A stretch of 64,000 nt of DNA from Fistularia commersonii (lineage: Eukaryota; Chordata; Actinopteri; Syngnathiformes; Fistulariidae). Positions 1-10,706 of the stretch are shown in pieces. The stretch is taken from contig JBBMNZ010000002.1 in NCBI GenBank assembly GCA_037954325.1, positions 15,857,679-15,921,678 of the forward strand, given 5' to 3'. Position 1 is the stretch's first letter. Each line of letters begins with the position of its first letter. A program made the position numbers and the translations under genes. Under the pieces are notes generated by a model that had not been told where the DNA came from, ran no database searches, and saw nothing but the letters and a program-made list of their open reading frames with translations.

Positions 1-2380
1 ATAAAGATAGCAAAGGTTGGAAGAGTTTACTTTGAATCATTTGTGACTCTTGTCAGTGAATGCCTATAAGTTGAATACCAGTGGAATTGGCCTCAATTGA
101 CATCATACTGAAAAATGATATCTAAATCAGCTCTCTGTTTTGTCGTATATCTCATTTTAATGATATGTTTGGCATGGATTTAGATCTCATTGCATTGCCC
201 TGCAGGTTTGATTCATTAAGGAAAGTTGTTAATGAGGTGTAGCCGATTGACTATTACCAGTTTTACAGTCCTTTGGAAGAGGTGAAGACTGTGCAGTATT
301 GTCTGCTTTTTCATTTGGAGGAGGTTTGATTTAAAGCCAGCCCAGATGCTAATCATTCACCAGTAGTGGTGAATTTGGTGCTTTGTGGTTTCCACTAAGC
401 TTACTTTTCATTAAACACTGCTGTGTGTCCTCAGCTTGTTAATTTACTTTGTAAGCAATTTGTGTCAGTCCGGTTTTTCTGGCAATGTATCAATTGTTTT
501 GAATTACTAAATACCTTATGCCAAGGAACCAATGGGATAGCTTTCGTTTGTTGGGTGGTTGCGGTGGTTATCGCCCTCTTCATGGAAACAATGGCAAAAA
601 AAACTTTTTCCTTGAAATTGTTGTGGGGGGGGGGGTAGTAACAGAATGGGGGTCGTCTTGCACTCATTTTTTCTGATTTTTGTTGTTTTTAGTCAAAAAA
701 CTGCATTAGAATTTAGGTTTAGATATCTCAATCCTGGCAGGGGCTATAAGACTATGCTCAGAAGCAGGTTGTTCTATCTGTAATGGCTGAAGTCCATCTT
801 TATGGATATTTGTGGTGTAAATCACAGATTTCATCATAGTACCGTATTCTTTCCTCCACTTTCACAGCAGTTTGATATTTGACGAGATTACGATGTTGAT
901 GATAGAATAAGTATTTGAACATATTTGTGAGGCTTCAATCAATATGCAATGATTAATTTTCATATGCATTATTTTTATATATTTGAAAATTTTGCAGGTT
1001 TTGGAACTCATAAAGGTATATCTTTTCTTAAATACATGAAAATCCATCACGTTTTGCTACACAGTGCAGAGTCCTTATTTCTGACAGACATATATTGTGC
1101 AATATTCAGAAACTGTGCAATATTTCAATATTTCATCTCATAACAGCTACACTGTGCAATATTTCATCTCATCTCATAACAGCTACACTACAATTTTCCC
1201 TTCTATCATACTATTGTGCACTCCTTACCTCACTTGTTACTAAGACACTTATAGTTTTATCACTGTTTACTAAGACACTATAGCTTCACTGAGACACTTT
1301 ATAGTTTATAGTTTATTTTTATTTCTAATTCTGCCTTTTCTTTTATTATTTATTACTGTTATATTTTCTGTAACTCTGGCACAGCAATTTCCTTCGGGAT
1401 TAATAAAGTTGTTCTTATTCTTATTCTTATTCTTAAGAACAGAAAAGTAAACCTGCCACTACATAGTGCTGTCAGATGTCTTCATGAATTAGACCTTCAT
1501 ATTATACTCTTAAGGTTCTGTCACATTCCATGTGCCCATTGTGGTTGTATTTAAAGGGCTGCAAAGTACCTAAAAAGAATATAAAATGCATCACAGCGTT
1601 CACATCAGGCTTATCTAAGAAAAAAAGTGTTTGCTTTTATTAATTATCTATGCAAATATGTTGAATTTTTATTTATTTTGTATAAATGATAAATTTAAAG
1701 GAAACCAGCATCTTTAACATTCCAGCCAGGATGAATTATTTTTGTCAAACGCAAAGCATGTAATCAACATTTAGCACACAGTCATCATATACAAAATTTG
1801 TCGAGTTGCACGAATATGTCCAGATGAAGTTTTTTTTTAGCTTTCTCAGCTAACAAAACCTTTTGGCTTTTACAGTCAACATAAAACCATTTTCATTGTG
1901 GTAAATATTGTTGAGCTTCTATTCTGAGACCATAGACTTGTGATAGATACAGTTCAAGCACATACCAGTGGGTTAAATCAACAAAGTGATTCGTCACTAA
2001 TGTCAACTTAAACAAAGATGTCTTTCTTTCCACTGGATCTTTCACACTGTCTCAAACATATTTATCAAAAGACACCTCCATGACATGTAAGCCCTCTGAG
2101 ATATGGGGAAAAGGAAATATGATCTCTATTGCAACCAGACTTGGTCAAAGGTCTGTCCTCGTGCTCAGAAAGAGACGGACATGATTCACATAAACAGACC
2201 ACCTAGCTCATGAAAAGGAAAGTGGTCGGTGAAGGAATGTCAACGTCAGTCCTTTGGTTGTTTTCACAGGCAGGACAAGTCTACGAGAGATCTTTAAACC
2301 AGTTCTGTTTGCGTTCACCTCAGCAGATCCACCTGTCTTAAATCTACCGCCTTGTGTGTGTATTTATTCATTTCCTTCAG
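1..2380. other. Upstream part of the storkhead-box locus, no coding exon recognised
   Basis: I see no supportable coding exon before the splice acceptor at 2380/2381. Short open frames near 423-667 and 862-1283 lack family signatures, codon bias and splice sites. The stretch is AT-rich. It contains a LINE-type 3' end at about 1095-1435, described separately, and otherwise nothing recognisable. Because the first visible stox exon begins in mid-codon, this DNA is probably intron of that gene, with the 5' exon(s) outside the window or unrecognised here. Confidence 0.5.
1095..1435 (+). mobile_element. 3' end of an L2/Rex-like non-LTR retrotransposon
   Basis: The segment ends with the motif CTGGCACAGCAATTTCCTTC, then a GGGATTAATAAAGTTGTTC-type terminus and a (TTCTTA)n-like tail at about 1409-1435. 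The same terminal sequence occurs in reverse at 35793-35870 in this window, where it is joined to recognisable reverse-transcriptase C-terminal sequence. This copy is therefore read as a 5'-truncated LINE in + orientation. The short duplicated words at 1095-1200 (GTGCAATATTTC, CATCTCATAACAGC) belong to it or to a neighbouring repeat. The 5' limit is approximate. Confidence 0.6.
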
Positions 2381-5300
2381 GCGACCTGTCCCCATTGCAG
2401 ATGTCCCCCATCCATCAGTCCCAGTTCATTCCCCTGGCTGAAATCTTGTGCTCGGTCATCTCAGATATGAACTCCTCCCAACTCACCGTCAACCAGGAAG
2501 CTCTTGTTAATTACATGAGCAAAGCACATCCAGGTAATTCATTTATTGTAATTGCATAGGCTATGTAACCTACATATTTGCATGTCTTTTGTCCTTGTAA
2601 CTTCTCTTGTCTTTTGTCTCAGGAATAACCATCCCCTCTCAGGACATCCTCTACAATACTCTAGGCACTCTGATAAAGGAGCGCAAAATTTATCACACAG
2701 GAGAGGGCTACTTCATCGTCACACCTCAGACCTACTTCATCACCAACAATATGGTCCAAGAGAAAAGTTGGTGGACTTCTGGTTCAGCAGATGACCCTCC
2801 ATTGCCTCCAGCCATTACTTACCTATTAAGCAATGTCTCCTGTGTTGAGAACCCTCAGACGTCCCTTTTGGCACATTGCAAGTCCTGCAGCTGCTTCAGC
2901 CCTCCCCAAATATCCCACAACACTGCCTCTCCTACTATATCAGCTACTGTCCCTCTCTCGACTATTGCTGACCAGCAATCTGTCTCCGTATCCATCAGTG
3001 AATGCACAGGCAAGAGCTTGAAGTGGCCTCGGCCATCTGATAACAAGCCTACGGTCCAGCATCAGTCCACCTCCACTGCAGCAGACTATCAGGCAAGTGA
3101 GGCCAGCAAAACTACAGGAACTACCAACGCTACCAACCGCAAAGAAAAAGACAACAAGCTGGGGAGAAAGTTCGGCCTCAGTTTCTTTCGAAGGAACGGG
3201 GTTAAAAAAGAGAAGCCAAAGAAGGAGTACGCCTCATTCTCGGGTCAGTTCCCTCCAGAGGAATGGCCAGTGAGAGACGAGGAGGACCTGAACAACTTAC
3301 CCCGTGATCTGGAGCACGCCATCATCAAGCGCATTAACCCTGAACTGACTGTGGACAATTTGACCCGACACACAGTCTTAATGAAGAAGTTGGAGGAGAG
3401 GAGGGAAAGAGTTGTAGACCGAGTATTGGACAGGGTTTTGGACAAAGAGGATAAGGGAGTGGACAAGGGCATGTCTACTGAGATAGTTACATTCTCAAAA
3501 GCAAGACATCATCACTCCTCCAAAGGAGGGGGAGGGAAAAAATCCACAACAAAACCCTCTCGCTGTAAGCGAAGGCTCTACTCCTCCAGGGAGAAGCAGG
3601 TCGAAAGGGAGAGGGTTAAGAGTAAGGCTCCTTTATGTACAGACAACCACCCGGAGGGGGAGGATTTGATCTCTACTCGGCTCAGAGTGGATATCCCTGT
3701 TGATGAACCAGATAAATTCGAGGGAGGTGGAGCTGCTGAGGGAAAATCTCTTTATAAGAAACGCATTGAAAATCCTTTCCAGACTCATTTAAACAAAGAC
3801 CCGGCTGAAACTGTATATTCGCCCGCTATTAACAGAGAGCATCGTAGGCGAGGACTGAAGGAGGGTAAGTCTGCAGGGTCTGGGAAGAAGGAACGAAAAA
3901 GTCACCGCTCCAAATCCTGGGACCCACATCGGGCTAAAGTGGCCATTACAGATGAAGAGCGTACGCTGAAATCCCCAACATCTGAGGAAAAGTATGAACA
4001 TGAGAGGAATTCTGCCACGGAGCAAATGCTTCAGGCAGACTTAAAGCTCAACAGAGACCATGACTACAGCTCAACATATCCACAGAGCTGTACACTCCGG
4101 ATTGATGACAAGGTCCGCCACCAGAGGGAGGAAAACAGGGTCGAGAGCCGGGAGTCAAAGGTAAAAAATGGGCTTTTCCACGAGGTAGATTTCAACACTC
4201 AAACAACAGATGACGGCCTTTCGACCACTCCCAATACTACACTCTCCAACCATCCTTCTGATCCTGTAATCAACCATTCATATGAGCCGGGTCGTCCCTG
4301 GGCTAAGTCTTCTTTGCAGCTGAAACACGCCACCAGAGTTGTATCAAATATTGAGAAGCCCGATGGACTCTCGCCTCCCTATCAGACCTGTGAAACCACA
4401 GCTGTGCAAGACCAAATGGAGATACGAGCAATCGCAAACAATAGCAGAGAGCAAAGGAGCTCGGTTGAGGGAGAGCCAGTAGTTGATTGCGCGTCTTCGG
4501 TAACAGACGCAGATGGTTTCATTGAAGATGACAACAGACTGTATCAGAGAGCAGATGAGCAGGAGGAAGAGGATGCCTGCAGCTCCCTGTGTTTGAATGA
4601 GGAGGAAATTACTGATGCTGGAAAGATGTATTGCACAGTGGACTATCACAAGCCCTGGTTAGTTAACAGTGACTATGAACTCCAGTCACAGTGTCAGGAT
4701 ACCAATATTCAGTATTACGGTTCTAATTTCCACCAAGTCATCCCAGTCCAACTTTCAGAGGACAGTGCATCTAAGAGCCAATCAACCACCCAGAGGGAAG
4801 GTTCCCTTTTTCCCAACAGACCTGTGGAGACCATCCAACATCATCACCATGGGATTAGATTACCAGGCACCCAAGTTGAAGCCAACTTCAAGCAAGAACC
4901 TCTATTACAGGGGAAGCGATCATATGAATCCAAGCTTGATTTGGACAACCCTGACGCCCATGAGGTTGCAAACTGCAGCATCTTTGACTACTGCCATACG
5001 AGTGAGACAGAATCAGATGCAGAGACTGTCCACAAGTCAACCGATGAGGGTGATGGTGAATCATCCCAGTCGGTTGCGGAGCTGGAGCTGGAGCAGTGTG
5101 TGCATGAACAGGGAGTGGCTCTGAACCAAGCAGCTGATCTGAGTACGCCCAGCAGAGCACGAGGGGCAGAAACTGGGGAAACAGTGGAACAAGGGGAGAA
5201 CCACAGCATTACAGGGGACAGTGGTATAGGTTCTCCAAGGTTAGTACCTCATCGTTTTGAATATAGCCTCCCCAATATTGGATTTTTGGAGTTGATAGTC

Positions 5301-8115
5301 CAATATTGACGTTTGAGCTGCACTTAAAGGTTGTCATGCCATTATATGACAGCCGCAATGCATATGAATTGAAAATCAGAAAGATATACACAGTTCATAT
5401 TTTAGTTGGTATTTACAATCATGTTTGCTTCTACTAAACCAAATACAATCGTGAAAAAATGAAATATTATGTTTAACTGAAATTGGAACCTTTGTAAGAA
5501 CTTTTTTGGGGGTTCACAACCAAATTTAAAAAATAAAACCATACGATTGTCAGCTGTCATAGGCATGTCATCTGATTATAGAATATACAGTGGGGCAAAA
5601 AAGTATTTAGTCAGCCACCAATTGTGCAAGTTCTACCACTTATAAAGATGAGAGAGGCTGGTAATTTTCATCATAGGTGCACTTCAACTATGAGAGACAG
5701 AATATGATAAAAAAAATCCAGAAAATAACATTGTCTGGTATTTAAAGAATGGATTTGCAAATTATGATGGAAAATAAGTATTTGGCCAAGAACAAAAGTT
5801 CATCTCAATACTTATATACCCTTTGTTGGCAATGACAGAGGTCAAATATTTTCTGTAAGTCTTCACTAGGTTTTCACACACAGTTGCTGGTATTTTGGCC
5901 CATTCCTCCATGCAGATCTCCTCTAGACCAGTGATGTTTTGAGGCAGTCACTGGGCAACAGGGATTTTCAACTCTTTGTAAAGATTTTCTACGGGGTCGA
6001 GATCTGGAGACTGGCTCGGCCACTCCAGGACCTTGAAATGCTTCTTACGAAGCCACTCCTTCATTGCCCGGGTGGTGTGTTTGGGATCATTGTCATGCTG
6101 AGAGACCCAGCCATGTTTCATCTTCAGTGCCCTTGCTGATGGAAGGAGGTTTTCACTCAAAATCTCATGATACGTGGCCCTGTTCATTCTTTCCTTTACA
6201 CGGATCAGTCGTCCTGGCCCCTTTGCAGATAAACAGCCCTGAAGCATGATGTTTTCACCGCCATGCTTCACAATAGGTATGGCGTTATTTGGGATGCAAC
6301 TCGGCATTCTTTCTCCTCCAAACGCGACAAGTTGAGTTTCTACCAAAAAGTTGTATTTTGGTTTCATCTAACCATAGGGCATTCTCCCAATCCTCTTCTG
6401 GATCATCCAAATACTCTTTGGCAAACTTCAGACAAGCCTGGACATGTACTAGCTTAAGCAGGGGGACACGTCTGGCACTGCAGGATTTGACTCCCTGGTA
6501 GCGTAGTGTGTTACTCCTGGTAGTCTTTGTTACTTTGGTCTCAGCTCTACGCAGCTCATTCATTAGGTCCCCCTGTGTACTTCTGGGATTTTTGCTTACC
6601 ATTCTTGTGATCAATTTGACCCCACAGGGTGAGATCTTGCGTGGAGCCCCAGATCGAGGGAGATTATCAGTGTACTGGTATGTCTCCCATTGTCTAATAA
6701 TTGCTCCCACAGTTGCTTTCTTTACACCAAGCTGCTCACCTATAACAGACTCAGCCTGGTGCAGGTCTACGATTTTGTTTCTGGTGTCCTTTGACAGCTC
6801 TTTGGTCTTGGCCATAGTGCAGTTTGGAGTATGACTGCTTGAGGCTGTGGACAAGTGTTTTTTATTCTGATAACCAGTTCAAACTGGTGCCATTAATACA
6901 AATAATGTGTGGAGGACTAAGGTGCCTCTTAAAAAAAGAAGTTACAGGTCTGTGAGAGCCAGAAATCTTGCTTGTTTGTAGGTGAACAATTACTTAGTTT
7001 CCACCATAATTTGCAATAAAGTCTTTAAACATCAGACAATGTGATTTTCTGGATATTTTATTCTCATTCCGCCTGTCATAGTTGAAGTGTACCTACGATG
7101 AAAATGACAGGGCTCTATCATCTTTTTAAGTGGGAGACCTTGCACAACTGGTGGCTGACAGAATACTCTTTTGCCCCACTGTAGATGTCCTTAAGTTTGT
7201 GTTACAACCTGAATTTAACCAAATATCAGTTTCTAGATGTTTGTTTCCAGCTGGTATGTGCTTGTATTATAATTGGATCTTTAACGTATAAATTATTAAA
7301 GTGAAAAGTTTGCATATTACCATGAAAGTACTGATATATCTGTAAAGTAGATGTTGACCTTTAAAATTGACCTATGTAGCCGTCCGACGCTCAAAAATAA
7401 TTCTCATGGACATGAGCCTACTTAAATAAGCGTGATGAATAAAAAAGACAATACAAACACTAAAGAAATCATCATTATCTTTTAGCCCCAAAAAATAGGT
7501 ACATCCCTCCGGCCAGTGTTTGAATAGTTTTCACATGAGACTAATACAAGCCTGGCCTTTCTATGAATCCACCCCTTTACATTCTGTAGGGGTTTTAGAT
7601 AATAACAAAATAAACCGTATAGAGATGGCTTACCCTCAAGGTTACACCTCTGTCCTTGGCTCTGCTCCAATTTATGTTTCTTTACTTGAAAGTAAATTGT
7701 AATAAAGCTGAACAAACACCTTATAATGAATGATAACATCTAGTATTTGGACAGAAGGGAGTCATTTTGATAATTACATGTAATAGCTGTGCAGCACTTA
7801 TATTCTCATGTTATAATCAACAGGAAAGCGACAACTCCTTTTTTGGAGTTTTCAACTCAGTGTTGAATGCAATAGGACAGTTGTGTGCATGAAACAATCA
7901 CCTGATAGGAATGGCATATTTATGATCATTTTTCTCCACCCCGTCCCCATCTCCCCCTTAGGGCCTGCATCTGTTCAACTTCAAGCAACACTGTCATTCT
8001 GGAGGGTCTGAAGAGAAGAGGGTTTTTACAGAACCTGGAGAAACTGCACTCCAAGAGCAGTGGCATTCGACCACAGAGTTCACTGCTACAGCTCACCACT
8101 GTCATGAACATTTAG
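2381..8115 (+). CDS. stox1: Storkhead-box protein (STOX1-like), 3' three exons; 5' end not seen
   Basis: Storkhead-box proteins are winged-helix DNA-binding regulators; human STOX1 has been linked to placental and preeclampsia biology. Three exons join in frame: 2381-2533, 2623-5239 (acceptor TTTTGTCTCAG, donor CCAAG/GTTAGT) and 7962-8115 (acceptor CCCCCTTAG, stop TAG 8113-8115), giving about 973 residues. The first exon starts with two bases of a split codon, so the N-terminus is missing. The winged-helix core runs from SPIHQSQFIPLAEIL across the first junction to IKERKIYHTGEGYFIVTP and TYFITN. The family block FPPEEWPVRDEEDLNNLPRD is followed by IIKRINPELTVDNL. A long disordered Ser/Lys/Arg-rich middle follows, then GDSGIGSPR and the last-exon tail VILEGLKRRGFLQN ... 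MNI. The choice of stox1 over stox2 leans on linkage to mat1a (both on human chromosome 10) and is the least certain part. The last intron hosts a Tc1-like element. Confidence 0.88.
5588..7181 (-). mobile_element. Tc1-like DNA transposon, near full length, one frameshift in the transposase
   Basis: The element is 1594 bp, bounded by TA target-site duplications (5586-5587 and 7182-7183), with ends CAGTGGGGCAAAA and TTTTGCCCCACTG. The inverted repeats are long and imperfect, about 200 bp on each side (5588-5790 and 6985-7181). The transposase lies on the - strand in two overlapping frames, described separately. The element sits in the last intron of the stox gene in antisense orientation, so it should be spliced out. 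Structure and motifs are those of the Tc1/mariner superfamily. Confidence 0.95.
5948..6854 (-). pseudogene. Tc1-like transposase, frameshifted
   Basis: The N-terminal frame (6285-6854) holds the helix-turn-helix region, with SKDTRNKIVDLHQAE, VKKATVGAIIRQW and the RSGAPRKI linker, then ALWLDETKIQLFG with the first catalytic Asp. It ends at a stop near 6285. The C-terminal frame (5948-6367) continues the homology from IPIVKHGGENIMLQG and carries HDNDPKHTTRAMKEW and SPDLDPVENLYKELK. From the first Asp of HDND to the Glu of VEN there are 34 residues, a DD34E arrangement. The frames differ by one position around 6285-6300, implying a small indel. All three catalytic acidic residues survive, but the protein cannot be made from one frame. 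The total is about 340 residues, normal for the family. Confidence 0.9.
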
Positions 8116-8542
8116 CACGCCGCAACGGGGACACCATCTCGTAAATGTAATTGACTGAAAAGGTCGTGGTCCCTCATGGTCAGTAACACTCATATATATC
8201 AAGAACAGGGATTGTGTATAGATAGTGTAATTTGTTTTATTGTAAATAATACCTTTAAATATTATATGCAAAGTTTTTCATCACTCATTGACTACCCTCA
8301 GACAAAAGTGGGAAATCAAAAAAACATGTAACTGTGTAGCATGTCTTTAATTTTCATTATTTTACTGGTATTTCAAATGGCCAAATATTAAACATTTATA
8401 TATAAAGCAAAATGTGTTTTCTCATTTTATTCCCAGTGATTATGAGTCACTCTTAATATTGCTTGTGTTACTGTACACCAATGCAAATACATAGGTGTTT
8501 TCATTTTGGGATGTCACAGTGCAAAGAAAAAAAACTATGAAA

Positions 8543-8548
8543 AATAAA
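8543..8548 (+). terminator. Candidate polyadenylation signal of stox1
   Basis: AATAAA lies 428 bp after the stox stop codon and is followed by a T-rich stretch. The 8116-8560 interval is AT-rich and is best read as the 3' UTR. No further coding sequence is seen between here and the 3' end of the oppositely oriented zinc-finger gene. Confidence 0.45.
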
Positions 8549-8549
8549 G

Positions 8550-9004
8550 GACATTTTAATTATTTAATAGTGCCTACTGTAACACAGAGGTGCCAAAAAT
8601 ACAATCCAGACTTCATAGTCCATTGAGCCAGCTAAGAAACCCGAGCTCTGAAATGTTATTGCAATGTTTTAATCTGACCTCCAACTGTGATAGAATGGTG
8701 ACCAACAGGAGCGTGGGAGGAAGACGAGTTGACTGCTTCTCAGGCTATAAATTGCAGTGCACAACTTCCCTAATTTTGCACTCAGGTAGCAGTATAATCT
8801 AGGGACTATCAAAAGAAGAAACTGTTATTACTAGCAGGAGTCCACAGAACATTTGGTGTGGTAAATAGTGACATCATGTGGATTCTCTCGTCACTGCAAT
8901 GCAAGGAGTGAATACAGTCGTCAACCAGCACCCATGTAGTAAAAACGTTGTCACTATGGGGCTATCCACCTTTATTATGTCATAGAAACTCCAATAACAA
9001 AACT
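8550..9004. other. Short intergenic gap between two converging genes
   Basis: Nothing recognisable is found in this 0.45 kb interval between the inferred 3' ends of stox1 (+) and the zinc-finger gene (-). A short open frame at 8590-8802 shows no domain or coding bias. Confidence 0.4.
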
Positions 9005-10706
9005 CCACAAGAGAGTCAAATAACCTTTATTTATCCATATATGTGCCACTCAGAAATTGGGAAGAGGTGTTACAGGATAAACCCTTAAGAGAAGCTTTTA
9101 TGGATCATTTACAATTTTTCTTTCAAAATGAGGCCATTGACAAGAAGGGGGAAATAAAGACAAAGTCATAACAGTGTAAACACATGGTAATATACATGAA
9201 AGAAAAAAAAAAAGCAATAAGTATCTGTGACAAATTAAGATGTAGGGCAAGTTAGAATGGATAAGAAAAAAAGAAAAAAAAAACTCCTGGAAACCCTAAC
9301 TTTTTCCAAATGACAGCTGAGCATACATTTTTACATTTCATGCAATAAGGCACCTATCTAACACAAGGAAGAAAACTATGCTACAGTTTGAAGCACAATT
9401 GTTATCCAAATAAAAGGAAAAGAAAATATTGCTCACCATAATATTCACTCCCATAAAAACTGTATATCTCTTGCTCCCTTTCTTATAACCCAAGCCATAT
9501 CTAAAAAAATACATGTTTGTAAAAGATATTTTACAGAGAACAGTAAATAGAGCACAATCCATTGGAATTTGGAAAAGTCCTGTAAAATTGAGTATTTCCC
9601 ATGTAGTCCACTTTTAGTTTACACAACCTTTTTGATCAAACTGAGTTTGGAACATGTATAACAGCTATCTATATCTACACAGGTAACTGAATTAGTCTCC
9701 AAAGCAAGAAGCCTGGGTAGTGGAAAATGCACAGTAAATAATTCAGACACGAGTCATGTTGTAGTAATGCTACCCAGTAGGTTTTATTTTCTATTACAAA
9801 TTTTTCATATGGCTAAATTGCATGTCATTATAGAATCAGGTATCAGCCAGTATTGCTCTCTCTACAGTCTATGCAGCAGTGCTAACCCATTGGTAGACAT
9901 ACAAGAAATCAACCTCAAATATACAAGATGGCTCATGTCTGACGGAGCCCAAATTCAACAACAAGCTGCATGAGAACTCCTGCGACATGTTTATCTCCAA
10001 CACGTAAAACAAATTAAAGTAGTAAAAGAAAAAAAGGTGGAGACAAAAGTGGATCTTACTATCAAAAATGCAATCCTCTGAAATAGCACACTAGTCACCT
10101 ATACATATATAAAAGAAATCAGTAAGTATTTACAGTGGATCTCCTGTTTGCTTCACACAGGTTATGTGGGTGAAAAGGAGCTATTTAAATTGAGACGACA
10201 CTTCGTAAGTTGGTAGCGTTGACTAAAGTTGCAGCTGAAAAGCACAAGCCCACCTGAAGGTACATTAACAGAATTCCTTTTAACAAAAAGGACCACCCAG
10301 AAAGCAATATTTCATTGAGTAGCAATTGTGTTATGTAGATCTTTAAATCACTTTAAATTCTTGAAGTGTTCATTGAGGGGCCTGCAAGTGAAGCACAATG
10401 ACAAAAACAGAGGCTCCTTCAGAATCTAACTTTACGCTGTCCTCAAACCAAGTTGTCCAGGATCTTCTAGGAATTTTAAGTTCTATGTCCTCAGTCAAAG
10501 CCATCTGCCATTGAAGAATTGATTTTTTGCCCATTTATTCTCAACTAACCCTCTTTATGCTGTGCTTAACCACTTTTGTCAAAAAAAAGTAGGCCTGATA
10601 TTTTTTGTGTGGCGATGGCTGGTATAAACAAATGGGGGAGCAGGGGATGTGTGCATTTGCATGGGCAGCACATGAGTGAAGGAGCTCACCAAGTAAGCAC
10701 GAGAGC
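9005..10706 (-). other. Probable 3' UTR of the zinc-finger gene
   Basis: This 1.7 kb stretch downstream of the zinc-finger stop codon has no supportable ORF. On the - strand an AATAAA hexamer occurs at 9026-9031, giving a plausible transcript end near 9005. Alternative AATAAA-like words lie closer to the stop (around 9780 and 10533), so a shorter UTR is possible. Confidence 0.4.
9026..9031 (-). terminator. Candidate polyadenylation signal of the zinc-finger gene
   Basis: The + strand TTTATT here reads AATAAA on the - strand. It lies about 1.7 kb past the stop codon and faces the stox1 polyadenylation signal from the other side. Confidence 0.4.

Noticed and set aside
2552..2794. Alternative frame overlapping the large stox exon
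   Set aside because: It is a shadow of the storkhead frame, which carries the family homology.
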